Origin: Siphonodentalium dalli | Lineage: Eukaryota; Mollusca; Scaphopoda; Gadilida; Siphonodentaliidae | NCBI GenBank assembly: GCA_032622095.1 | Contig: CP136061.1 | Location: forward strand, 8,584,447 to 8,648,446 | Direction: 5' to 3' | Length of the DNA: 64,000 bases | In this document: in pieces, positions 37,650-47,099 of the stretch | How the letters are laid out: every line of letters starts with the position of its first letter | Position numbering within the stretch: position 1 is the first letter of the stretch | Program-made: the position numbers and the translations under genes | Notes under the pieces: generated by a model | The model's database searches: none | Told to the model about the DNA's origin: nothing | What the model saw: the letters and a program-made list of their open reading frames with translations, nothing else

Positions 37650-37651
37650 TA

Positions 37652-38393
37652 CACCCTAAATATAGTTGAATAAGAAGTTATACAACGTGTTGGATGAAAT
37701 TTCACACAACACTCAATCAACGTTAATTGCCCACAGCACCTATCTACGTTTATTGAACTGTTGGGTGTTGGGTAGGGTTGGATGACATTTGTTGATTGGA
37801 AAGTTTACCTAACGTTGATTGGAAAGTAAAATGGGGCAAGACGTCGTGGATACCTTTGCCGGTTTAGTATACCTTTGTTATAATTATTCTTTGTATGATA
37901 CACTGATTATGTAGGCTTTATGTGTTGAAGGTATGAGTGTAGTACTTTAGTCAAATTAGTGCCGTCAGCAGTTGTGTAAATTTGTAAACTTCAAAATTTG
38001 GCAAATATAAATAAATATACACTCAATACATAAAGCTTACATAATCAGTGTATCGTACAAAGACTACTTATAACAAAGGTATACTATACCGGCAAAGCTA
38101 TCCACGACGTCTTGTTCCATTTTCCAGTGGCTCAGGATTTTTATCACTCAGTGGTCCATCTTGTTTTGAATATTTGGAGCCAAAAACTCGCATGCTCGCC
38201 GCACCGGAAACGCGCTGCTATTGGATGACCCGGTCACGTGGCGGTTTTATCCAATGTGGTATGAAAGTAATACAACAGAAGACAGTTCATGTAATCAGTT
38301 GTGTACATCGTACTAAACTGTTGGATAATATGTACACAACAAATTCGCACCCAACGAGTTGTATACAACGTTCATCCAACTATATTTAGTGTG
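37652..38393. mobile_element. MITE with TA target duplication (742 bp)
   Basis: The ends are inverted: CACCCTAAATATAGTTG on the left and the reverse complement of CACACTAAATATAGTTG on the right. TA flanks both ends (37650-37651 and 38394-38395), as in Tc1/mariner-type insertions. A second, inner inverted pair (about 37835-37940 and 38020-38125, with GACGTCGTGGATA and AACAAAGGTATACTA words) makes most of the element foldable. There is no transposase frame. Confidence 0.85.
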
Positions 38394-38780
38394 TATGCAA
38401 GTGCAACGATGTGACGCATTCGTGTCGATTTCACAAGACCATGTCGATTTCACTCTAACGTATTAACCCTGCACGCACGATAGCGCGATTTGTTTTTACA
38501 GTATACAGTATATATCTTTGGTATATACCGAAATCATCCCAGATAATAACGAATATCGTATCAGATTTATCCCCGGATGTACCGTTACGAAGCTTCTGGA
38601 AATGAGCCTCTTGGGTTGGGAGAAAATGATCCATCATCACCTGGGATGTATGCATGTTAAAATCTCAACCTCGGGGCCAGATATTTGGTCCGGACACTCG
38701 GCAAGCCTCGTGTCCGACCCAAACATCTGCCCCATCGGCTGAGATTTGTCCATCACACAACGCAGGTCATGCTGGATAAT
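38394..38780. other. Intron sequence, nothing recognised
   Basis: Unique sequence. The part 38515-38570 (GGTATATACCGAAATCATCCC) matches the Helitron-type text at 14600-14640 and 42110-42150 in reverse complement, so a small relic of that family is present. No coding signal. Confidence 0.5.
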
Positions 38781-39020
38781 ATTAATCCCAGGTATGTGCT
38801 TAGAAGGTTGTTGTGTGGGTCGTTATTAATCCCAGGTATGTGCTTAGAAGGTTGTTGTGTGGGTCGTTATAATATTAATCCCAGGTATGTGCTTAGAATG
38901 TTGTTGTGTGGGTCGTTATTAATCCCAGGTATGTGCTTAGAAGGTTGTTGTGTGGGTCTTTATAATTATATTAATCCCAGGTATGTGCATGGAAGGTTGT
39001 TTTGTGGGTCGTTATAATTA
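38781..39020 (+). repeat. 44-52-bp tandem repeat (x5)
   Basis: Five units start with ATTAATCCCAGGTATGTGC at 38781, 38825, 38874, 38918 and 38970. Spacing varies because of a TATAAT insertion between some units. Each unit contains CCAG|GTATGTGC, a good plus-strand donor by sequence, but I recognise no plus-strand exon here. Confidence 0.9.
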
Positions 39021-39116
39021 TTTAAAACACTTCAGTCCCATCAATCAGACCAAATTTGGAACAATCGGAAATTTCACTTGCAACAATTTAATTAATTTCA
39101 TTGGAATTTTACAACC

Positions 39117-39368
39117 AAGCCTTGAAATAGGGTGTCTGTCATTTGCAGAATGAAGTCCACAGAGGGTGAATTTAGTGATGCTACCCCGCATAGCGGGCTA
39201 ACATCACCAAATTCACCCTCTGGGAACCTCATTCTGCTGAGGTGTAAGCAGAATGAGGTCCCCAGAGGGTGAATTTGGTGATTCTATCCCGCTATGCGGG
39301 GTAACATCACTAAATTCACCCTCTGGGGACCTCATTCTGCAAATGACAGACACCCTATTTCAAAGCTT
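39117..39368. mobile_element. 252-bp near-perfect palindrome (fold-back MITE)
   Basis: The left half, from AAGCCTTGAAATAGGGTGTC through CAGAATGA, AGAGGGTGAATTTAGTGATG and CCCGCATAGCGGG, is mirrored by the right half, which ends GACACCCTATTTCAAAGCTT. The centre lies at about 39242. Each arm also contains its own smaller inverted repeat (the GGGTGAATTT/AAATTCACCC pairs), so the strand can form nested hairpins. It lies about 310 bases from the small exon at 39681. Confidence 0.93.
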
Positions 39369-39680
39369 GTTTACAACTTGGCTTTAAAAATCTCAACATT
39401 TCCAATTATTTAAAACTGACACCTACTTCAGCCTAAAATGTGTATTGAAAGCATAACGCTTTCCACATATTGGTATAAACAGCATATTTGCATATTTGCT
39501 CTAACTATTAATCGAAAATCACACTATCAGAGCATAACTTAATATCCATGTTCTAACTGACATGTGTGTATTTGTATAAGACGTGCAATTTGGATTGTTC
39601 AAAGTTGACACACTCCTGAACTATGGAGTCAGAAGGAAGCTGGCTTTATGTCCATTGGGTGGTATAGAATAATGTCTCAC
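39369..39680. other. Intron just downstream of the 52-base exon
   Basis: AT-rich sequence with no recognised element. It is the start of the 26.9-kb intron in the direction of transcription. Confidence 0.5.
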
Positions 39681-39732
39681 CTGCTGCCGTATTCGGAGGA
39701 GAAATCTATTACTGAATCAACCATCTGCACAA
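39681..39732 (-). CDS. Internal micro-exon, FBXL4-like region, part 1
   Basis: This is a 52-base exon. The acceptor is TATATTTTCCAG and the donor is CAGCAG|GTGAGA. It starts with two bases that complete an Ile codon after the second EGF exon. It encodes VQMVDSVIDFSSEYGS and leaves AG to be completed by C (Ser) in the exon at 12763-12658. VIDFSSxYGS is the opening signature of the FBXL4 N-terminal region. Matching phases on both sides support the call despite the small size. Confidence 0.82.
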
Positions 39733-39892
39733 CTGGAAAATATAAGACGTAAATATACTTTGATAGTCTATGAATTTCCCAAGGGCATGCTATTTTAAGT
39801 AAAATTTCAGAGGTGTACGGCCAGGAATCACGTGGTCTCGAATTGAAAGAAATGTGACGGATTTTCATAGCCGTAGCTTGACACGTTCATAT

Positions 39893-40139
39893 AATTGACG
39901 CGTTTATATAGTACTACAATGAGCGTTTATATAATCATACAATGAGCGTTTATATAATCCTACAATGAGCGTTTATATAATCCTACACTGATCGTTTATA
40001 TAATCCTACAATGAGCGTTTATATAATACTACAATGAGCGTTTATATAATCCTACAATGAGCGTTTATATAATCATACAATGAGCGTTTATATAATACTA
40101 CAATGAGCGTTTATATAATCCTACAATGAGCGTTTATAT
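39893..40139 (+). repeat. 23-bp minisatellite, block 1
   Basis: The unit is TACAATGAGCGTTTATAT plus ATAMT-type bases, 23 bases long, in about 11 copies. Blocks 2 (40901-41396) and 3 (42493-43044) carry the same unit. The three were one array of about 56 copies before two elements inserted into it. Confidence 0.96.
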
Positions 40140-40900
40140 CAGAATCAGAATCAGAATAGTTTATTTCATGACAAATCATATATAGTATCTAGTACATAAA
40201 AAAGTAAATATAAAAAAATAGACAAGTCATGTGGAGGCGACATGACCTATCGGGTCGTCTTCCTGTCGCCACCCTAAAATTAAAGATATTGTTATTGATT
40301 CTTTGATAATAATAAATCCGGTCATGACATGTGAGAGCTGGTTACATCGTCGTTTATCCATTTGTTCAGGATTAAGTTAAATATTTCGTCTAGATAAGAT
40401 TTTGTCGGTTTACAGCATTCAATGTATTTAATGGTGCAAGTGGACTGTTTGATATTTCGTTTATATCCTCGAACTTTTTCCATAAGTGAATTCTTTGATT
40501 AAATTTGCAAGATAATATTAAAATGTTATACTGAAAGTCCACCTGCACATATAGCATTAGCATAACAAGTATATATATGGTATATTTCAATGTATTAGTA
40601 AATATATAAAATCAATATATATTTTCCATATATATATTTCCACCGTAATAGCACTGAACTAGGCACCTGCCAGAACGTGCGACGTGAATGAGACAACGGT
40701 AATAGGTTATTGAATTAAAATAAGATGAGAGTAAGAAATCAAAAATCTGAAATCATATCGCAAATAAGTGAGGTACGACTTATATTGACGTATTCTTTTT
40801 TCCGTTTAGTACCAAAATACAGAGTGAGCTGTGTTAATGTTGAACAATCTGGACAAAATCTGTTTGTGCATTTAACAGTCAGTGAATAATTCCCAATAAT
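40140..40900 (-). mobile_element. LINE 3' end fragment inserted in the minisatellite
   Basis: On the minus strand the fragment ends with ATGAAATAAACTATTCTGAT followed by (TTCTGA)n, a polyadenylation-type word and a short-repeat tail typical of CR1-group LINEs. Upstream, a 66-codon minus-strand frame (40590-40390) may be the end of ORF2, but I do not recognise it firmly. Minisatellite resumes on both sides. Confidence 0.65.
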
Positions 40901-41396
40901 TGTTTATATAATCCTACAATGAGCGTTTATATAATCATACAATGAGCGTTTATATAATCATACAATGAACGTTTATATAATCCTACAATGAGCGTTTATA
41001 TAATCCTACAATGAGCGTTTATATAATCCTACAATGAGCGTTTATATAATCCTACAATGAACGTTTATATAATCCTACAATGAGCGTTTATATAATCCTA
41101 CAATGAGCGTTCATATAATCCCCCAATGAGCGTTTATATAATACTACAATGAGCGTTTATATAATCCTACAATGAGCGTTTATATAATCCTACAATGATC
41201 GTTTATATAATCCTACAATGAGCGTTTATATAATCATACAATGAGCGTTTATATAATACTACAATGAGCGTTTATATAATACTACAATGAGCGTTTATAT
41301 AATCCTACAATGAGCGTTTATATAATACTACAATGAGCGTTTATATAATACTACAATGAGCGTTTATATAATCCTACAATGAGCGTTTATATAATA
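40901..41396 (+). repeat. 23-bp minisatellite, block 2
   Basis: About 21 copies of the 23-base unit with occasional variants (CCTACAATGAAC, ACTACAATGAG, CATACAATGAG). It is cut at 41396/41397 by a Helitron. Confidence 0.96.
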
Positions 41397-42492
41397 CTAG
41401 CAGGTTAGCCCGCCACTGGCGGCATTCGTCCCATGGCTTTGTCAGAAACATGACTTTTTGTTTTTCAATGAGTTAATTCTGCCCTTTTAATCAAGAGAAA
41501 TAATGGTCTCACCATGGACCAATAACAATTCAAGTACAAGATTTGGGAATTTTTCCCCACACCATTTCAATTTCCTAATTTAATGTTTTTTAAATTTAAT
41601 ATATTTTGTTTCTGAATTGTTTTTTTATTGTTAATTTTTTTTAATTTTAAATTGTTTTAATTAAATCGTAAATTGTTTTAATTAATTTTTTTGTTTCTGG
41701 CGGAAAAATTTACCCGTAGAAATCCCCCCTTCCTAGGAACGACAGACAACGCATTCTTTGTTTCGTGAAATCTCTCTACGATAACATTGCATTGAATTTA
41801 AAACAAACGCTTCCCGTCGGGAAATCTGTCTTCGGGTCGTTGTTGTTGGCATCACGGCTCCCCGAAAACTCTCACATTGCCGAAAACGTGTATTTAGTAA
41901 TATCGTTGTTGTTGATATTTACGGCTTGGGGGATATTTTCTTATTTAGCAAGTTTGAGCTCAATCGGTTAGAGTCTATAAAGGACACACTCATATATATG
42001 ACACTTCCCGTAGGTAGCAAGTTTGAGCTCAATCGGCATTCCCTGGAATTTCCCGTAGATTGGCAGATTCCAGTAGCTTTATAACGGTATATCTGGGGAG
42101 AAATCTGATGCTATATTCGTGATTATCTGGGATGATTTCGGTATATACCGACGAAGCGCCATCCGTGCTCGCATGGAATAAATTTCGAGCGATAACGTTT
42201 GCGTTCCCGTATAACTCTGCAGATGCGAATAACGTTGAATGGGAAACAGACGCTCTTTATAGAGATGCGTCAAAAACAAACGCTCATTAAATAATCACTT
42301 GATTAACCCCCGCCGTGCCTTTGCGGGGATTTGAGATTGGAGAACGGGTACTCTGAGCTTCTCTAAACCGCGACCACGGTCGTGTCGGTGGATTTGACAC
42401 TTACATAGGAAGTTTGAGCTCAATCTTTACACGCGTTTTGGATTCTATGAAGAACACACACACATACGAAGTCTCAAAATATATAGTATAGA
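41397..42492 (-). mobile_element. Complete non-autonomous Helitron (1.1 kb) in the minisatellite
   Basis: On the minus strand it begins TCTATACTATATATTTTGAG at 42492. It ends with a hairpin (CCGCCA-GTGGCGG), a short spacer and CTAG at 41400-41397, followed by T. There is minisatellite on both sides and no target duplication. It is 1096 bases long with no Rep/helicase frame. It shares its 5' end and interior words with the partial copies at 13533-15037, so it gives the full structure of that family. Confidence 0.9.
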
Positions 42493-43044
42493 TAGACTAC
42501 AATGAGCGTTTATATAATCCTACAATGAGCGTTTATATAATCCTACAATGAGCGTTTATATAATCCTACAATGAGTGTTTATATAATCCTACAATGAGCG
42601 TTTATATAATCCTACAATGAGCGTTTATATAATCCTACAATGAGCGTTTATATAATCCTACAATGAGCGTTTATATAATCCTACAATGAGCGTTTATATA
42701 ATCCTACAATGAGCGTTTATATAATACTACAATGAGCGTTTATATAATCCTACAATGAGCGTTTATATAATAGTACAATGAGCGTTTATATAATCCTACA
42801 ATGAGCGTTTATATAATCATACAATGAGCGTTTATATACTACTACAATGAGCGTTTATATAATACTACAATGAGCGTTTATATAATATAACAATGAGCGT
42901 TTATATACTACTACAATGAGCGTTTATATAATACTACAATGAGCGTTTATATAATACTACAATGAGCGTTTATATAATACTACAATGAGCGTTTATATAA
43001 TACTGCAATGAGCGTTTATATAATACTACAATGAGCGTTTATTC
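42493..43044 (+). repeat. 23-bp minisatellite, block 3
   Basis: About 24 copies of the 23-base unit. Variants include ATATACTACTACAATG and ATAATATAACAATG. The array decays at 43040 into a TTCCAACACT-containing stretch. Confidence 0.96.
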
Positions 43045-43704
43045 CAACACTCTGTTGCTGTTTTAAATGCGTATTCCAACACTTTGTTACTGTTAGAGGC
43101 GAGTTTTTCCAATGCATGCTATGATGCTGTTATAGACGCGTTTATTCCAACACTATGTTGCCGTTGTACACTTTGTAAATTTGTATCTGTGCCAATAGGT
43201 TCAGTGGTTGATTTGCTAAACATGGCATACGCTGCACCTTTTCGATGTAGTCTGTTTCCGACCATCATGGTCAGTTTTATTTTCTAAGCGATCATGCTGT
43301 CAACTTTGATTAATGTTTACCAACCTTACACAACAGAACGACGAAAAAGCCCATATCATTCATGCGGTCCAACGCTTTTTGAAAATTTAGGTTATTATTT
43401 AACTAACCATTGAGCAGCGTGATCGACAAGTGGTAATGGTTGTGGCGTTAACAACATTTGGACATAAAACAACCTATATCTTTCATGTGTCAAATTAGTT
43501 CGTAATCTTCTTAAATTAAGTAAACATTAAATTACCGCTTTCAGTTGACGATTACCTTAGAATTTAGAACAAAAATCACACCTTTACGAAAATCGGCTGA
43601 GTAATGTTACAATTGCGACACGTTATTACCGTTTTTTTATATTTAGGTTAGCATATAACTAACCTTTCAGTCGCGTGATAGATATGTGGGAATGATACTT
43701 GGCT
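43045..43704. other. Intron sequence with short repeats
   Basis: Three loose copies of GCGTATTCCAACACTTTGTT-type text lie at 43045-43165. The rest is unique AT-rich sequence. No exon seen. Confidence 0.5.
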
Positions 43705-43708
43705 TTAA

Positions 43709-44090
43709 CCCTTTACCCAACAGAAGGGCCCTGTGCCAATGCATTCTCTTGTATATGCAAGTCGACCATAGGTCGCCTCGCATATATAAGAGAATGCATT
43801 GGCTTAACACATTAAAAATTATAAAATTGTTAAAGAATGTAAGAAAAAATGGTAAAAAGTGTTAAAAAAAGATTTTGTTAAGGCCAACGCATTCTCTTAT
43901 ATATGCGAGGCGACCTATGGTCGACTCGCATATATAAGAGAATGCATTGGCGCAGGGTATAACTGTAACTATCACAATGTGGTCAAGGAGCCGGTTCCAA
44001 TGATATCCATATTTGTATGGTTCTATTGAGACAGACCGAAGATATTTTAGGCTGTTGAAGCTTTATTTGGCCGGTTTGTTGGGTAAAGGG
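43709..44090. mobile_element. piggyBac-like MITE next to the EGF exon (382 bp)
   Basis: Terminal inverted repeats CCCTTTACCCAAC (left) and GTTGGGTAAAGGG (right) are flanked by TTAA at 43705-43708 and TTAT at 44091-44094. CCC ends with TTAA targets are the piggyBac pattern. Inside are two hairpins (about 43733-43804 and 43881-43953) built from CCAATGCATTCTCTTATATATGCGAGGCGACC-type words in both orientations, which I give only by position and key words. The element ends about 70 bases beyond the donor of the EGF exon. Confidence 0.82.
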
Positions 44091-44163
44091 TTATCAACAC
44101 ATCTGGACATCGTGAATGCAATAGGCTGAAATAATCGTAATTTCAACACAAATAAATATTTAC

Positions 44164-44283
44164 TTAACGGAATTTCGCAGCTTGTTCCTTCATAGTGGCC
44201 TTCACACTGACATGAATATGAATTGACGCCGTCCGTACAAATGCCACCATTTTGACAAGGAGTTGAACGGCATTCGTCGATCT
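44164..44283 (-). CDS. Second EGF-like exon (calcium-binding type)
   Basis: This is a 120-base phase 1-1 exon with acceptor TTCCTTTTGCAG and donor TTAA|GTAAAT. With one base from the preceding exon it reads E-IDECRSTPCQNGGIC and then TDGVNSYSCQCEGHYEG and TSCEIPL. Six cysteines have EGF spacing. The DxDE/IDEC start and the DGVNSYSC asparagine-aromatic segment are the calcium-binding EGF pattern. The phase matches the EGF exon at 53928-53815 and the micro-exon at 39732-39681. The protein is probably extracellular. Confidence 0.95.
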   Translation of the reverse strand, partial: RSTNAVQLLVKMVAFVRTASIHIHVSVKATMKEQAAKFR

Positions 44284-45519
44284 CTGCAAAAGGAATAATG
44301 TAATATACGATTAGGATTCTCAACACCTTAACTGTTACACAAAAGACCAACTTAGAAAAATATATACACAGGGTTCGCGCTTCCACTTGCCAAATTTGCC
44401 AATGGCAAAAATAATTCACATATGCCAAAATATTTTCATTTGGCAAACGTTTTGGCAAGTCACGTTTTAATTCCTCAAGTAATTTGAAAAATATTGGTCA
44501 ATCATGCATTACCATTCATTTCAGGAAACTCTTACAACATAATTATATCAGTGGTGTTTTATAAGGTTAAGTGAGATTTAACACCTCTATTGAGTTAATC
44601 TCATAGCATTAGTACTGATGGCTGGAGGGATTACTAATCCTCCTGTGATGTGCCCTTCTGATGAAGCAACCCTCCAACCGTTGTATTGTTCGGTGATTGG
44701 CTTATTGTTGTATCATAAACTGCAACAGAGATTAATTAATTATTAACAAACTGCTTTTCTATCGATATCAAAAGTGGCTCAAACCGCATTTGGAAAGTGC
44801 TACAATAAATTGGCAAAAAATATTTTCATCTGGCAAACGTAAATTTCGGTCCAGCGCGAATACATACATAAAACGAATATTCCCAATGGAGAACTCTTTC
44901 AAATGATATATTTTTATATATATTTATTTGCCTATATATATATATATTGGGGAGCGTAAACACCGGCTACCCAATATAGTTATACATGTTTATACTATTA
45001 TATTTTAGTTAATTGAATTACAGAAATATTATCAAGAATTGAACTGAGTTCAACTGAATGCAGTGAGACAAACTGGAAGGAAACATACATAGAAAACACG
45101 GTAGTGGTTGGGAGAAATTACTATCGGTGACTTTTATTACATTTTTAAAATATATGAAAATAATTTTAATTGGCGGAGTATCGTCTAATCACCTATATTT
45201 GCCTTTAATTCAAGTGTAAATTTGTTTCGCCATAATTCAATAGAGCGCTCAACTGTCTCTGGACTAACTTTTATAATAGTTACACGATATTTGATTAGCT
45301 ACGTTCCGTTTAACACAGGCAATCCGTGCGAGACAGCAAACCTCGTGTCTGGCACAAATATCTGGCCCCTTGTGTAAGTTTTTTTCCATTCCACACCCCG
45401 AGTCATGATGGGTATTAATAATATTATAATAATACAATTAATAATACCGTATTATTAATTTCAACGGGTCCTTTCAAAGAAGAGGCACGAGTAATGCGTT
45501 AACTTAGGATCTTGTCACA
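44284..45519. other. Intron sequence; possible small element at 44371-44866
   Basis: The stretch starts near GGGTTCGCGCTTCCACTTGC and ends near GGTCCAGCGCGAATAC, with CATTTGGCAAACG / CATCTGGCAAACG near both ends. This could be a MITE, but the inverted ends are short. The rest is AT-rich, with a TA microsatellite at about 44905-44950. No exon seen. Confidence 0.4.
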
Positions 45520-45932
45520 TTAAAGGTACTCAATCCGATTAAACACCTCTAAATTACTAGTTCTCTAGCTTCGGGGGTAAAAAATATTTGATTCGAGTCG
45601 AGGAACATACCCATCAGAGCTCAGAGTGATCAGATATCGATTTTTAAAGTTTGTTTTTTCTATTGGTTCTGGCACAGACACACGCGATCTAAACGATGGT
45701 CTCCGTAAAAATTGAGAACGAAGATGGATAACTCTAAAAACAAGTGATAATACGGCAAAACAAAATGTTAAAAATAACACGGTTTGTGACATTTGATGCC
45801 TTATTTGACTGTGGTTAGCATTATTTTGTTTCAATTAATCGATTCTGATAACTGAAGCGTATTTTTAAGAAATGTTGTTGTTGGTGTATCTTGATGATAT
45901 GCGGACCATCTGATCGGATTGAGTACCTTTAA
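45520..45932. mobile_element. MITE with TTAA target duplication (413 bp) holding an open frame
   Basis: The 16-base perfect inverted ends AGGTACTCAATCCGAT / ATCGGATTGAGTACCT (45524-45539 and 45913-45928) are flanked by TTAA on both sides. Inside, the minus strand is open for 89 codons (45834-45565), with a hydrophobic stretch (TVLFLTFCFAVLSLVF) and then a basic region. The frame runs over a GG|GTATGTTCC donor-like site near 45612. The phase after that donor does not fit the EGF exon at 44283. I cannot tell an exonised MITE from chance. Confidence 0.75.
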
Positions 45933-46139
45933 TTATTTTTGCAATTGAGCAATTACACAAAAAACCGGTAAATTCCCTAAAATGGTAGAAACTTGTTATA
46001 TATGCTTTATTCTCTGATCCAAGATATAACATATGGACATTGAGAAAACAAAAAAGTTGGGTTTTTTACAAAAGATAGACAGAAAAAAATAAAGAAAGAC
46101 ATCACATATATACAATATCTACATCAACCCCCGGTTTTT

Positions 46140-46860
46140 CTTCCCATCCAGCCCAGATAATTCATCATCACAATTGTCATCATCATCACCATATTCGTCA
46201 TCGTCTTTATCATTCTCATTCCCATCACGTCTTCATCACTAACATCGTCGTCGCCTGATCCTCATATTCATCGTCATAAACACCATGACCATATTATCAT
46301 CTTTGACCTCTTCTCCATCATCGTCGTCGCCTGACAATATTCTTCATCATCATAAACATCATTACAATATTATCATCTTTGTCCTCTTCTCCGTCATCGT
46401 CGTCGCCTGACCATAATCTTCATCATCTTAAACATCTTTACAATATTATCATCTTTGTCCTCTTCTCCATCATCGTCGTCGCCTGACCATAATCTTCATC
46501 ATCATAAACATCATTACAATATTATCATCTTTGTCCTCTTCTCCATCATCGTCGTCGCCTGACCATAATCTTCATCATCATAAACATCATTACAATATTA
46601 TCATCTTTGTCCTCTTCTCCATCATCGTCGTCGCCTGACCATAATCTTCATCATCATAAACATCATTACAATATTATCATCTTTGCCTCTTCTCCAAAAT
46701 AGTCGTTGTAACCGTCGATCATAGTCGTCACAATAAATAGTCGTCGTTATATAATACTAGAAATAATAATAATAATCATCATCATCACCACCATCACCAT
46801 CATCACTATCACCCTCATCACCATTATCACAATCATCATCATCATCATCACAATCAACTA
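46140..46860. repeat. TCA/TCG-rich repeats with a 76-bp tandem unit
   Basis: From about 46240 to 46690 a 76-base unit recurs about 5.5 times, with TCGTCGTCGC at 46321, 46398, 46473, 46549 and 46625. Each unit holds CTTCATCATCATAAACATC and ATTATCATCTTTG. Simple CATCAT tracts flank it on both sides (46150-46230 and 46765-46855). No frame with splice ends was seen, so I do not call an acidic coding region. Confidence 0.9.
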
Positions 46861-47099
46861 GTATGAATTACCTGATTATTAATTTGTATAAAAGAGTATA
46901 ATCTACTCAACGTAGCCAAATCTGTCATGTTCAATATATTATACATTACAATTGTATATACCAAGGTTTTCAGTCGATATATGTGATCTGTCGTTTATTT
47001 AGTAAGAAAGAATGTTGGATTGCTAGTGGCTATTTTGGTATGAATGTAGTATTAACAGTCACCACACAGATACGTCATACACATGACCTATATATTATA

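Noticed and set aside
38048-38389. 113-codon plus-strand frame
   Set aside because: Lies inside the inverted part of the TA-flanked MITE and has no recognisable motif.
46140-46860. Acidic or Asp-rich coding exon
   Set aside because: The TCATCG repeats would encode Asp/His/Ser runs, but no frame has splice signals or length beyond the repeat.
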